Shown here piece by piece: positions 1 through 8,534 of a DNA stretch of 64,000 nt (its first letter is position 1; each line of letters begins with the position of its first letter). The translations under genes were made by a program, and so were the position numbers. The notes under the pieces are model-generated. The model searched no databases, was not told the DNA's origin, and saw only the letters and a list, made by a program, of their open reading frames with translations. Source of the stretch: Sediminihabitans luteus (GTDB taxonomy: Bacteria > Actinomycetota > Actinomycetes > Actinomycetales > Cellulomonadaceae); assembly GCF_002797595.1 (NCBI RefSeq), contig NZ_PGFE01000002.1, positions 310,001-374,000 on the forward strand, in the 5' to 3' direction.

Positions 1-817
1 TCACGGCCGAGCCCGCACCCAGGACCGCGTACACGATCCCCGCGCTGCCCGGCGCGCCGGCGTCCTCCATGAACGACGTGACCGCGGTCTGGGTGCCGCC
101 GAAGAACGCGCCGAGCGCGAGCATGCCCGCGGCGGGCACGGCGACCCGCAGCGCGAGGGACGGCAGCGAGCCCCTGGTGCCGGTGGGTGCGGGCACCGCG
201 GACGCCGTCGGGTGCAGCGCGAACGCGAGGCCGAAGGTCAGGCTGAGGGCCGCGGCGGTGAGCATCGCGGCGGCAGGGGAGAGCGCGGTCGCCAGGACCC
301 CGACGAGCGCGGGGCCGAGCACGAACCCGATCTCGTCCGCAGTCGACTCGTAGCCCATGGCCGCGGACGTCGCGTCCGGTCGCCCGCGCGTGAGCCCCAT
401 CCAGCGGGACCGGGCGAGCGGGCCGACCTGCGCCGCGAGACCGCCCACGAGGGCGGCCGCGGCCAGGAGCACCGCGGTCGGGGCGCCGCCGGTCGCCGCG
501 AGCACGAGCGCCACGACCGCGAGGGCCTGGGCGGGCACGATCGTCAGCAGGACGCGCCGCTGGCCGAGGCGGTCGGCGAGGGTGCCCTGCAGGGGGCCGC
601 CCACGGCCGTGCCGAGCGCTGCGGCCCCGGTCGCGAGCCCCGCGGTGCCGAGCGAGCCCGTCGTCCCGGTCACGAGCAGGAGCGTGCCGATGGTCGTCAT
701 CGAGAACGGCAGCCGGGCGACGAAGGCGATCGGGAGGAAGGCCCGACCGGCGAGGTCGGGGAGCTGGGCGTAGGCCTGCAGCCGGGTGCGCGCCGCGGGC
801 GCGTCGGTCGTGGTCAT
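1..817 (-). CDS. MFS transporter, 3' end cut by window edge
   Basis: About 272 codons are visible, read leftwards from an ATG at 817 (MTTTDAPAARTRLQAYAQLP) and running off the left edge without a stop. The product is a chain of hydrophobic helices separated by short Arg- and Gly-rich loops. One loop, GTLADRLGQRRVLL, matches the cytoplasmic loop between helices 2 and 3 of the major facilitator superfamily (D-R-x-G-x-R-R). A second basic loop, ARSRWMGLTRGR, lies further along, as expected for a 12-helix carrier. Such proteins export drugs or small metabolites by proton antiport in the plasma membrane; the substrate cannot be read from the sequence. It is transcribed divergently from nothing obvious: lipB lies upstream on the same strand, 167 bases away. 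Confidence 0.8.
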   Translation of the reverse strand, partial: MTTTDAPAARTRLQAYAQLPDLAGRAFLPIAFVARLPFSMTTIGTLLLVTGTTGSLGTAGLATGAAALGTAVGGPLQGTLADRLGQRRVLLTIVPAQALAVVALVLAATGGAPTAVLLAAAALVGGLAAQVGPLARSRWMGLTRGRPDATSAAMGYESTADEIGFVLGPALVGVLATALSPAAAMLTAAALSLTFGLAFALHPTASAVPAPTGTRGSLPSLALRVAVPAAGMLALGAFFGGTQTAVTSFMEDAGAPGSAGIVYAVLGAGSAV

Positions 818-984
818 GCGGGAAGGTTCCGTCCGGTGGTACGGCGAGGCCCGTGCCGACCCACCCGAGAACTCCGGCACGGACTACTTCCCTTGCCTCC
901 AGGGTACGCGCACGCTCCCGGCGCCGCAGGGTGCCGCCCGGTGCGCTGCGTCACTGTGGGGCGGGCGGTGCCGGGGCCCCGGGG

Positions 985-1653
985 TCAGGCGCCCGGTGCC
1001 GTGCCCGCGTGCTCGCGGACGACCTCCGTGAGCCGCGCGCCGAGCGCGTCCCGCAGGAGCGGCTCGACCTCGGCGATGGTCACCTCGCGCCCGAGCTCGG
1101 TACTGAGCGAGGTGACGTCGGCGTCGGCGATGCCGCACGGGACGATGCGGTCGAACGCGGCGAGGTCGGGGTCGCAGTTGAGCGCGAGCCCGTGCATCGT
1201 GACGCCGCGCGCGACGCGCACGCCGATCGCGCAGACCTTGCGCTCGCGCCGCGACGCGTCGGCAGGCACCCACACGCCGCTGCGCCCCTCGACGCGCACG
1301 GTCGCGAGCCCGAGGCTCGCGCAGACGTCGATCACGGCCTGCTCGAGCGTGCGCACGTACGCGACGACGTCGACGGGCTCGCGCAGCGGGACGACGGGGT
1401 AGGCGACGAGCTGGCCGGGCCCGTGCCAGGTGATCTTGCCGCCGCGGTCGACCTCGACCACGGGGGTGCCGTCGACGGGGCGGTCGGCGCGGTTGGTGCG
1501 GCGTCCGGCGGTGTAGACGCCCTCGTGCTCGACGAGCAGGACCGTCGGGGGTGCGTCGCCCGCGACGACGGCGGCGTGGGTCTCGCGCTGCAGGTCCCAC
1601 GCGCGGTGGTAGTCGACGAGGGCCGTGCCGAGGTCGAGCGGGCGGAACTCCAT
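985..1653 (-). CDS. lipB: Lipoyl(octanoyl) transferase
   Basis: LipB moves octanoate from acyl carrier protein to lipoyl domains, the first step of lipoate assembly on E2 and GcvH proteins. With the ATG at 1653 the protein is 222 residues, normal for the family. The LipB core is clear: RRTNRAD near 51, [16 protein letters not shown] near 71, the catalytic lysine K139 in [10 protein letters not shown], and the catalytic cysteine C173 in IVPCGI. A GTG at 1677 would add eight residues (MAERYPDP) that do not look conserved, so I prefer the ATG. It fits well with the nearby lpd-sucB operon, whose E2 product carries two lipoyl domains, although it is not co-transcribed with it. Confidence 0.95.
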   Translation of the reverse strand: MEFRPLDLGTALVDYHRAWDLQRETHAAVVAGDAPPTVLLVEHEGVYTAGRRTNRADRPVDGTPVVEVDRGGKITWHGPGQLVAYPVVPLREPVDVVAYVRTLEQAVIDVCASLGLATVRVEGRSGVWVPADASRRERKVCAIGVRVARGVTMHGLALNCDPDLAAFDRIVPCGIADADVTSLSTELGREVTIAEVEPLLRDALGARLTEVVREHAGTAPGA

Positions 1654-1741
1654 GGGGTCAGGGTAGCGCTCGGCCACGAGGACGCGGCCGGGTCAGTCGG
1701 GGCCCACGCGGGGGCCCACGCCGGGGCGGTCGGTGCGCAGG

Positions 1742-2167
1742 TCAGTCCGTGCGCGAGCGGACCATCGCGATGAGCAGCGCGCGCAGCGTGTCGATCTGCT
1801 CGCCGTCGAGCCCCTGGGTCGAGATCTCGTCGGCGCGGCGCGGCTCGGCGGCCGAGAACGCCGCGGCGCGCCCGGCGTCGGTGATGCTCACGGTGCGCCG
1901 GCGCTTGTCGTGCGGGTCGAGCGCGCGCGACACGTGGCCGGTGCGCTCGAGGCGGTCGAGGATGCGGCTCATCGTCTGCTCGGTGACCTTGTTCTCCGCG
2001 GCGAGCTCGCGCTGCGTGCGCGGGCCGCGCAGCAGGTGCATGAGCACCGGGAAGCTCGCGTGGTTGAGCCCCCACCCGGCCAGGTGGGCGTTCCACTCGC
2101 GCTCGACGTGACGGGTCGCCGCGGACAGCAGGCGCCCCGTGGGCCAGCGGGTCAGGTCGTCGCCCAT
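1742..2167 (-). CDS. MarR-family transcriptional regulator
   Basis: With the ATG at 2167 the product is 141 residues, typical for MarR. It has the winged helix pattern: an N-terminal dimer helix, then LRGPRTQRELAAENKVTEQT (recognition helix region), MSRILDRLERTGHVSRALDPHDKRRRTVSITDAG (wing with the D-x-R-(R/K)-R signature). MarR proteins bind palindromic operators as dimers and are usually released by small lipophilic ligands. It is divergent from an MMPL exporter at 2262, a common regulator/exporter pairing, and a 14-bp perfect palindrome sits between them. The start is uncertain: an in-frame ATG at 2263 lies inside the palindrome and would add 32 residues; no strong ribosome site precedes either. 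Confidence 0.88.
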   Translation of the reverse strand: MGDDLTRWPTGRLLSAATRHVEREWNAHLAGWGLNHASFPVLMHLLRGPRTQRELAAENKVTEQTMSRILDRLERTGHVSRALDPHDKRRRTVSITDAGRAAAFSAAEPRRADEISTQGLDGEQIDTLRALLIAMVRSRTD

Positions 2168-2255
2168 GCGTCGTGCCACGGGGTCGGGGAGCTCGTCGCG
2201 GGGGTGCGGCGAGGGGACGGGCGGTTGCGTGGCGTGCCTCCTCTGGGCAAGGATA

Positions 2256-2269
2256 CTCAGCATGCTGAG
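2256..2269. promoter_or_regulatory. Palindromic operator over the MMPL start codon
   Basis: CTCAGCATGCTGAG is a perfect 14-bp palindrome. Its central CATG contains the ATG of the MMPL gene on the plus strand (2262) and, at the same time, an ATG on the minus strand in frame with the MarR gene. Position between a MarR gene and its divergent exporter, and the half-site length, fit a MarR operator. Binding here would block the exporter at transcription start or the very first codons. This is inferred from position and symmetry only. Confidence 0.65.
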
Positions 2270-4505
2270 CAAAAGGTCGACCGGCGTTCTCCGAGGACTA
2301 CTCATTGTCGCAGTGATCGGTGTGTGGCTCGCGCTCGGCTCGCTCGGCGGACAGGCGCAGGGCAAGCTCTCGTCGGTCCAGACCAACGACTCGGCGGCGT
2401 TCCTGCCCGAGTCGGCCGAGTCCACCCGCGCCGCCGAGGCGGGCGCGGAGTTCGTCGACGCGGAGTCCCTGCCGGCGCTCGTCGTGGTCGAGGGTGCCGA
2501 CGGCGGCGCGCTGAGCCAGGAGCAGCTCGCGGCCGTGCAGTCCTGGGCGGACGACGTCCCCGGCCTCGCGCTCGAGGGCGCGGGCGACGGGGAGCCGCAG
2601 ACCGTCGGCGACACGCTCACGGGCGACCCGGTCGTCGTCCCGTCGGAGGACGGCGAGTCCGCGCTCGTCGTCGTCTCCCTCGACGCCGGGACGTCGGCGG
2701 ACACGATCGGCGCCGACGAGGAGAGCGTCAACGACGTCGTCGTCGAGGCCATGCGGGCGGCCGACGGCCCGCTGACCGAGGCCGGGCTCGACGCCTACGT
2801 CACCGGGCCCGCCGGGTTCGTGGCCGACCTCGTGAGCGCGTTCGGGGGCATCGACACCGTGCTGCTGCTCGTCGCGCTCGTCGCGGTCCTCGCGATCCTC
2901 GCGGTGGTCTACCGCTCGCCGATCCTGCCGTTCCTCGTGATCCTCACCGCGGTGTTCGCGCTCAGCCTCGCCGGCCTCGTGGTCTACCACCTCGCCGACT
3001 CGGGCACCCTGACGCTCAACGGGCAGTCCCAGGGGATCCTGTCGATCCTCGTCGTCGGCGCCGCGGTCGACTACTCGCTGCTCGTCGTGGCGCGCTACCG
3101 CGAGGAGCTCGTGCACACGCGCAGCCCGTACCAGGCCGTGCGGCAGGCCGTGCGCGCCTCGCTCGAGCCGATCGCCGCGAGCGCCGGGACCGTGATCGCG
3201 GGCCTGCTGTGCCTGCTGCTGTCCGACCTCGCGTCGAACCGGTCGCTCGGGCCCGTGGCCGCGATCGGCATCGCCGCGGCGTTCCTCGGCGCGCTCACGC
3301 TCCTGCCCGCGCTGCTCGTCGTGGCCGGCACACGCTCGCGGGCGCTGTTCTGGCCTCGCATGCCGAAGTTCGTCGAGCGACCGGACGAGGGCGACGCCGA
3401 CGGCGCCCCGCGCACCGCGTCGGCCGACACCGACGACCACGTCGACGTCGAGGGTCACGGCGTGTGGTCCCGCATCGCGTCGTTCGTCGGACGTCGGGAC
3501 CGCGTCGTGTGGGTCGTCACCGCCCTCGTGCTCGCCGGGTGCGCGGCGTTCGTGCCGACGCTCGACGCGAACGGCACGGGCGACTCCGAGGTGTTCCTCA
3601 CGCAGGTCGACTCGGTCGACGGCGAGGCCGTGCTCGACGACCACTTCTCGGGCGTCTCGGCGCAGCCCGCGATCGTCGTGGCCCCCGAGGGCGACCTCGA
3701 CGCGGTCGTGACCGCCGCCCAGGGCACCCCCGGAGTCTCCGCGGCCGTCCCCGTGGCCGAGGGCGAGCCGTCCGCCCCCGGGGCACCCGCTTCCGGGCCT
3801 CCGGTGGTGATCGACGGGCAGGTGCGCGTCGACGTCACGACGACCGCGACGTCCGACTCGCAGGAGGCCGTCGAGACGGTCGCGGCCCTGCGCGACAGCG
3901 TGCACGCGGCGTCGCCCGAGGCGCTCGTCGGGGGCGCGGCCGCCGAGCGGCTCGACACCCAGCTCGCGGGCGAGCGCGACCTGCGGGTCATCGTCCCGGT
4001 CGTCCTGCTCGTGATCCTGCTGATCCTCATGCTGCTGCTGCGCTCGGTGCTCGCCGCGGTGCTGCTCGTGGCCGCGAACGTGCTCTCGTTCGGTGCCGCG
4101 CTCGGCGTCTCCGCGGTGATGTTCAACCACGTGTTCGACTTCCCGGGCGCCGACCCGTCCGTCCCGCTGTTCGCGTTCTGCTTCCTGGTCGCGCTCGGCG
4201 TCGACTACTCGATCTTCCTCATGACCCGGGTGCGCGAGGAGTCGTTGCAGGTGGGCACGCGTCCGGGCGTGCTGCGGGCGCTCGCGGTGACCGGCTCGGT
4301 CATCACGTCCGCCGGCGTCGTGCTGGCCGCGACGTTCGCGGCGCTCGGCGTGATCCCGCTGCTGTTCCTCGCGCAGATCGCGTTCGTGGTCGCCTTCGGC
4401 GTGCTCGTGGACACGTTCGTGGTGCGGTCGCTGCTCGTGCCCGCGCTCGTGCACGACATCGGGCGTCGCACGTGGTGGCCCAACCGTGCTGGGATGAGGG
4501 CATGA
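2262..4505 (+). CDS. MMPL/RND-type membrane exporter
   Basis: A 747-residue membrane protein of the MMPL family, which moves lipids, siderophores or drugs across the plasma membrane using proton motive force. The layout is right: one N-terminal helix (residues ~8-26), an extracytoplasmic domain, five clustered helices starting with IDTVLLLVALVAVLAILAVV, a cytoplasmic loop with an acidic Asp/Glu-rich stretch, then a second copy of the same plan. The twin helix-4 motifs VDYSLLVVARYREE and VDYSIFLMTRVREE carry the proton-relay D-Y pairs. An upstream in-frame start (2139) would overlap the MarR gene and adds non-conserved sequence. It is divergent from that regulator and overlaps the next gene by ATGA, so the two are probably co-transcribed. 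Confidence 0.92.
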   Translation: MLSKRSTGVLRGLLIVAVIGVWLALGSLGGQAQGKLSSVQTNDSAAFLPESAESTRAAEAGAEFVDAESLPALVVVEGADGGALSQEQLAAVQSWADDVPGLALEGAGDGEPQTVGDTLTGDPVVVPSEDGESALVVVSLDAGTSADTIGADEESVNDVVVEAMRAADGPLTEAGLDAYVTGPAGFVADLVSAFGGIDTVLLLVALVAVLAILAVVYRSPILPFLVILTAVFALSLAGLVVYHLADSGTLTLNGQSQGILSILVVGAAVDYSLLVVARYREELVHTRSPYQAVRQAVRASLEPIAASAGTVIAGLLCLLLSDLASNRSLGPVAAIGIAAAFLGALTLLPALLVVAGTRSRALFWPRMPKFVERPDEGDADGAPRTASADTDDHVDVEGHGVWSRIASFVGRRDRVVWVVTALVLAGCAAFVPTLDANGTGDSEVFLTQVDSVDGEAVLDDHFSGVSAQPAIVVAPEGDLDAVVTAAQGTPGVSAAVPVAEGEPSAPGAPASGPPVVIDGQVRVDVTTTATSDSQEAVETVAALRDSVHAASPEALVGGAAAERLDTQLAGERDLRVIVPVVLLVILLILMLLLRSVLAAVLLVAANVLSFGAALGVSAVMFNHVFDFPGADPSVPLFAFCFLVALGVDYSIFLMTRVREESLQVGTRPGVLRALAVTGSVITSAGVVLAATFAALGVIPLLFLAQIAFVVAFGVLVDTFVVRSLLVPALVHDIGRRTWWPNRAGMRA

Positions 4506-5554
4506 GTTCCGAGAACCCCACGAGGATCGCGGTCGTCGGCTACGGCGGCGCGGGACGCGGCATCCACGCCCGCCTCGCGCGCGAGGCCGGTCTCGTCGTG
4601 ACGGCCGTCGTGGCCCGCGACCCGGGCCGTCGGGCGCAGGCGCTGGACGACTGGCCCGACGTCGCGCTGTGCGACGACCTGCCCGCGCTGCTCGCCCGGC
4701 CGGAGGCCTACGACGTGGTCGTGATCGCGTCGCCCACGCCGTTGCACGTCGAGCACGCGCGGGCCGTCGCCGCGGCCGGGGTGCGGTTCGTGCTCGACAA
4801 GCCCATCGCGCTCGACGCCGCGGGTGCGCGCGCCGTCGTCGACGCCGCGCGCGAGGCGGGCACCCCGTTCACGGTCTTCCAGAACCGCCGTTGGGACCCC
4901 GAGCAGCTCACGCTGCGCGCCGTGCTCGACCGCGGGGAGCTCGGTGAGGTCCATACCTTCGAGCGGCGCTGGGAACGGTACCGGCCCGTGCCGCGGCAGC
5001 GCTGGAAGGAGAACGACCTCGCAGGCGGCGGGCTGCTGCTCGACCTCGGCCCGCACCTCGTCGACTCCGCGACGCAGCTCTTCGGCCCCGTCGAGTCGGT
5101 GTACGCCGAGATGCGCGCCCTGACCACGCCCACCGAGGACGACGTCTTCCTGACCCTGCACCACGCGCCCGGCGAGGGCCGGGGCGTCGTCAGTCGGCTC
5201 TGGGCGGCGTCGGTCGTGGGCGCCCCCGGACCCCGCACGCGCGTGCTGGGCACCGACGGCGCGTTCGTCGTGACGACCTTCGAGGACGACGCGTCCCCGT
5301 TTGAGGTGTTCGACGACGCCGCGCCCGCGGGCACCGAGGGCTGGGTCACCAGGGCGCGCGAGCGCACGCCCGTGCCGCGCGCCCCGGGCGGGCACGCCGA
5401 CTTCTACCGGGCGGTCGACGCGTGGGTCCGTGGTCGTGGCCCCGTGCCCGTGGACCCCGCCGACGCGGTGCGCACCGCGCAGGTGCTCGACGCCGCACGC
5501 GAGTCGGCCCGGACGGGTTCGCGCGTGCGGGTCGCCGCGCCGCGGGAGGGCTGA
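4502..5554 (+). CDS. Gfo/Idh/MocA-family NAD(P)-dependent oxidoreductase
   Basis: A 350-residue protein with an N-terminal Rossmann fold (RIAVVGYGGAGRGIHARLA, residues ~8-26) and the family signature of the cofactor domain, FVLDKPIALDAAGARAVVDAA, where the E/D-K-P lysine binds substrate. The C-terminal half contains GGGLLLDLGPHLVDSATQLFG, the G-G-x-x-x-D-x-G-x-H motif with the catalytic histidine. Enzymes of this family oxidise or reduce sugars, inositols or related polyols with NAD(P); the closest named type is E. coli YdgJ/scyllo-inositol dehydrogenase-like, but the substrate is not determined. It starts inside the stop of the MMPL gene (ATGA overlap), suggesting translational coupling. Confidence 0.9.
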   Translation: MSSENPTRIAVVGYGGAGRGIHARLAREAGLVVTAVVARDPGRRAQALDDWPDVALCDDLPALLARPEAYDVVVIASPTPLHVEHARAVAAAGVRFVLDKPIALDAAGARAVVDAAREAGTPFTVFQNRRWDPEQLTLRAVLDRGELGEVHTFERRWERYRPVPRQRWKENDLAGGGLLLDLGPHLVDSATQLFGPVESVYAEMRALTTPTEDDVFLTLHHAPGEGRGVVSRLWAASVVGAPGPRTRVLGTDGAFVVTTFEDDASPFEVFDDAAPAGTEGWVTRARERTPVPRAPGGHADFYRAVDAWVRGRGPVPVDPADAVRTAQVLDAARESARTGSRVRVAAPREG

Positions 5555-5657
5555 CCCGGGCGGTCACCGCGGCCCTGCGCCATCGTGCGCGCGGTGGCGG
5601 GCACGTCCGGCTGTGGACAACCGCGGACGGGGCCTCGCGGTGCGCTGGGATGGGACG

Positions 5658-7547
5658 GTGGACTTCCTCAGCGACTCCGCCGCCGACCCTGCGGCGCTCC
5701 CGGACCCTCCGACGATCCCTGACGCTCGTGCGGTCCCTGGTCCTGCTGCGAACCCTGGACCTCCTGTGGTCCCTGGTCACCCGGCGGCCCCGGATCTTCC
5801 TGCGGTCCTGAGTCCTGCAGCGCTCGTCGATCCTGCACCGGCCGTCGATCCTGCACCGCCCGTCGATCCTGCACCGCCCGTCGCGTCGGTGGTCACGGAC
5901 CCCGTCGCGGCGCTCGTGCACGCCGGTGCGTGGACCGACGAGGGCCCTGCCGAGCTGCTGGGCGGCCGCCTGCTCGTCGCGCCCGACGGCGAGCGACGGG
6001 TCGCGGTCGCGGTGCCGCCCCAGGTGGACGCCGCCGACCCGCGGCTGCGACGGCTGCTCGGCGTCCGGCACCCGAGCCTCGTCGCGGTGCGGTCCGTCGA
6101 GTGGGCCGGGTCGGGTGCCGTCGTCCTGCTCGACGACGTCCGGGGGACCAGGCTCGACGAGGTCCTCGCGGACCGCGGCACCCTGGCTCCCGGGGAGGTC
6201 GTGACCCTCGGGATCCGGGTCGCGCAGGCGCTCGCCGCGCTGCACGCGGCCGGGGTCGTGCACGGCGGGCTCGACGCCCGCGACGTCCTGGTCGCGCAGG
6301 ACTCGAGCGTCCGGCTCGTGCCCCGGCTGGGCGCGGTCGCCGGGGCGCAGGGAGCGGCGGACGTCGCGCGGCTCGCCGCCCTGCTCGCCGCGTGCCTGGG
6401 GCAGCCCTCGCGCACGGAGGCGGCACGGGAGCCGGACCCTCAGGCGACGCGGGTGCGCGAGGTCGTCGCCGCGGCCCGCAGGGCGCCGGTGCCCGCGCCG
6501 GGCACCTTTGCGGCGCAGGTCGCCGAGTGCGGGCCGGCCGTCGCGGTCGCGACCACCGCGCCGGGCCGTGCGACGCCGCAACGGGGCCGGTCGGCACGGG
6601 TACCGGGTTCACGGCCGTCGGGTTCACGGGCATCAGGTTCACGGGCATCGGGTGCACGGGCATCGGGTGCACGGCCGTCGGGCTCACGGGTATCGGATCC
6701 ACGGGCGTCGGGTGTGCGAGCGCTGTCGGACGCCGGGCGGCGGGGACGCGCGGGGCTGCTCGCGACGCTCAGCGTCGGCGCCGTCGCGGTGGCGGTCCTC
6801 GCGGTCGTCCTCGGGCCCCGGACGGCGGGGCCGTCCGGCACGGTGGACGCCGACGGCGGGACTGTCGCAGGCACGGACACGGGTGGTGCGCACACGGCCG
6901 GAGCGGACACGGCTAGATCGGACACGGCCGGATCGGAGCATGTCGGTGCGGGTGGGGGACCGGGTGCGGCGGGAGACGCGCACGACGGCGATGGCCTGCT
7001 GCACGACCGCACCGACCCTGTCGCGGCGGCGGGCGAGCTCACGCGACGACAGGTCGCCGCGCGGGCCGCAGCGGACGACGACGCGTGGTCGCGTCTCGTC
7101 GTCCCCGGCTCGCCGGCGTCCGCCTCCGGGCCCGGTCGGCCGGAAACCGCGCGCGTGGTGAGTCCGGCCGACGGGGTCGAGGTCGTCGTGGCGGACGCGG
7201 TGGTCGTCGACCCGATCGCCCGGCCCGACGCCGCGACGTCCGCGGTGGGGGAGCCCGACACCACCACGAGGTCCGCGACTGGAAGTTCGGCGCCTGCGAC
7301 GTCCGCCGAGGCGACCTCCGCCGAGAAGACAACTGCCGAGACGACCTCCGCTGTACGGACCGACGCTGTACCGACCGACGCTGTACCGCCCGCCTGGACC
7401 CTGGTGCGCGTGCGCTACGAGATCGGCGCGCACGTGCAGGTCGTCGACGGCGTCGAGGTGCCCGTCGAGGCGTCCGGTCCGCTCGAGGCGACCCTCGCGC
7501 TCGCGTGGGACGACGGCGCGGGGTGGCGGGTCGCGCAGGTCCTGTGA
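5658..7547 (+). CDS. Membrane-anchored pseudokinase-like protein with repeat-rich linkers
   Basis: A 629-residue protein from the GTG at 5658, which has GGA eight bases upstream; translation could start further left. Residues ~1-75 are Pro/Ala-rich with three VDPAPP repeats. Residues ~90-260 follow the plan of a Ser/Thr kinase domain: a hinge-like VVLLDDVRGTRLDEVLADRG, then ALAALHAAGVVHGGLDARDVLV where kinases have HRDLKPENVLV, and SVRLVPRLGAV where kinases have a DFG motif. The ATP lysine, catalytic Asp and DFG Asp all appear lost, so this should be a pseudokinase. A Ser/Arg/Gly repeat (SRASG units) precedes one helix, LLATLSVGAVAVAVLAVVLG, and an extracytoplasmic Thr/Ala/Asp-rich tail with a small C-terminal domain. 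Function unknown; similar degenerate kinase domains act as phospho-dependent scaffolds in cell-wall control. Confidence 0.7.
   Translation: MDFLSDSAADPAALPDPPTIPDARAVPGPAANPGPPVVPGHPAAPDLPAVLSPAALVDPAPAVDPAPPVDPAPPVASVVTDPVAALVHAGAWTDEGPAELLGGRLLVAPDGERRVAVAVPPQVDAADPRLRRLLGVRHPSLVAVRSVEWAGSGAVVLLDDVRGTRLDEVLADRGTLAPGEVVTLGIRVAQALAALHAAGVVHGGLDARDVLVAQDSSVRLVPRLGAVAGAQGAADVARLAALLAACLGQPSRTEAAREPDPQATRVREVVAAARRAPVPAPGTFAAQVAECGPAVAVATTAPGRATPQRGRSARVPGSRPSGSRASGSRASGARASGARPSGSRVSDPRASGVRALSDAGRRGRAGLLATLSVGAVAVAVLAVVLGPRTAGPSGTVDADGGTVAGTDTGGAHTAGADTARSDTAGSEHVGAGGGPGAAGDAHDGDGLLHDRTDPVAAAGELTRRQVAARAAADDDAWSRLVVPGSPASASGPGRPETARVVSPADGVEVVVADAVVVDPIARPDAATSAVGEPDTTTRSATGSSAPATSAEATSAEKTTAETTSAVRTDAVPTDAVPPAWTLVRVRYEIGAHVQVVDGVEVPVEASGPLEATLALAWDDGAGWRVAQVL
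5826..5879 (+). repeat. Three 18-bp tandem repeats inside the pseudokinase gene
   Basis: Three units of GTCGATCCTGCACCGSCC at 5826, 5844 and 5862 encode VDPAPA/VDPAPP/VDPAPP. The near-identity at DNA level, including third bases, points to recent duplication or slippage rather than protein-level selection alone. Confidence 0.85.
6606..6710 (+). repeat. Seven 15-bp tandem repeats inside the pseudokinase gene
   Basis: Seven 15-bp units starting at 6606, 6621, 6636, 6651, 6666, 6681 and 6696, consensus GGTTCACGGGCATCG, encode pentapeptides of the type GSRAS/GARPS just before the membrane segment. Units differ at one to four bases. Frame is kept because 15 is divisible by three, so copy number can change without breaking the gene. 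Confidence 0.85.
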
Positions 7548-7554
7548 GGATCCG

Positions 7555-8445
7555 TCAGCGGGACGCGACCCACCGGGCCGCGGCGTCGACGTCGGCGTGC
7601 TCGAACCGGAACCCGTCCGCCTCGAGCGCGGCGGGCACCATGCGCTGGGAGTCCTGCAGCGTCGTCGCGAACTCGCCGAGCGCGACGCGCAGCGCGACGC
7701 CGGGCACGGGCACGACGGCGGGCCGGTGCAGCGCGGCGGCGAGCGCCCGCGTGAGGTCCTTGTTCGTCGCGGGGGTCGGTGCGGCCAGGTTCACCGGTCC
7801 CGCCAGGTCCGAGGTGAGCAGGTGCACGAGCGCGGAGACCTCGTCCGGCAGGGTGATCCACGGCCACCACTGACGGCCCGAGCCGAGCGGACCCGCCACG
7901 CCGAGCCGGATCAGCGGGAGCAGCCGGCCGAGCGCCCCACCGGCGGGGGAGAGCACGATGCCCGAGCGGGCGTGGACCACGCGCACCCCCGCGGCCTGCG
8001 CGGGGGCCGTGGCCGCCTCCCAGCGCTGGACGACGCCCGCAAGGAAGCCCTGGCCGGGGCCGTCGTCCTCGGTCAGGACGTCGTCGCCGCGATCGCCGTA
8101 GAACCCGACCGCCGAGCCCTGCAGCATGACGCGCGGGGGATCCTCGAGCGCGGTGATCGTGGTCGCGAGCAGGCGGGTCGGGGCGACGCGCGAGTCCAGG
8201 ATCGTGCGCTTGTAGGCGGCGCTCCACCGGTGGTCGCCGACGCCCGCACCCCCGACGTTGACGACGGCGTCCGCGCCCTCGAGGTGCGCAGGGTCGAGCT
8301 GTCCCGCCGCAGGGTCCCATGCGCGCTCGTCGGCGGCCCGGGGCGTGCCGCGCACGAGGCGCCGCACGGTGTGCCCGTCCTCGTGCAGCCTCTCGACCAG
8401 GGCGCTGCCGATGAGTCCGTGCGAGCCCGCCACCACGATGTCCAT
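7555..8445 (-). CDS. TIGR01777-type NAD(P)-dependent epimerase
   Basis: A 296-residue short-chain dehydrogenase-like protein of the YfcH/SulA-type epimerase family. The start MDIVVAGSHGLIGSALVERL gives the Rossmann G-x-x-G-x-x-G at residues ~7-13. Further features are LEGADAVVNVGGAGVGDHRW, typical of this family, and the substrate-side QWWPWITLPDEVSALVHLL. The C-terminal half holds the conserved VNLAAPTPATNKDLTRALA. An upstream in-frame start (8475) adds ten residues of doubtful value. Substrate unknown for the whole family. It faces the pseudokinase gene tail to tail, separated by 7 bases, and lies downstream of lpd-sucB on the same strand but is isolated from it by a strong hairpin. Confidence 0.88.
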   Translation of the reverse strand: MDIVVAGSHGLIGSALVERLHEDGHTVRRLVRGTPRAADERAWDPAAGQLDPAHLEGADAVVNVGGAGVGDHRWSAAYKRTILDSRVAPTRLLATTITALEDPPRVMLQGSAVGFYGDRGDDVLTEDDGPGQGFLAGVVQRWEAATAPAQAAGVRVVHARSGIVLSPAGGALGRLLPLIRLGVAGPLGSGRQWWPWITLPDEVSALVHLLTSDLAGPVNLAAPTPATNKDLTRALAAALHRPAVVPVPGVALRVALGEFATTLQDSQRMVPAALEADGFRFEHADVDAAARWVASR

Positions 8446-8476
8446 CGCCCCACCGTACGGGTTTCGTGGCGACACG

Positions 8477-8515
8477 CAGCGGGGCCCCGCCGACGACGTC
8501 GACGGGGCCCCGCTG
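8477..8515 (-). terminator. Hairpin after lpd-sucB
   Basis: CAGCGGGGCCCCG at 8477-8489 pairs perfectly with CGGGGCCCCGCTG at 8503-8515, leaving a 13-base loop. It lies 19 bases past the sucB stop and before the epimerase start, so it most likely ends the lpd-sucB transcript. There is no clear run of U, as is common in actinobacteria. Confidence 0.7.
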
Positions 8516-8534
8516 GTACCGGTTCAGGCGGAGG

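Noticed and set aside
2298-4454. A 718-codon open frame antisense to the MMPL gene
   Set aside because: Its product is a His/Arg/Glu/Asp-rich string with no domain; it is the mirror of a real membrane protein in very GC-rich DNA. The same applies to the long frames antisense to many other genes here.
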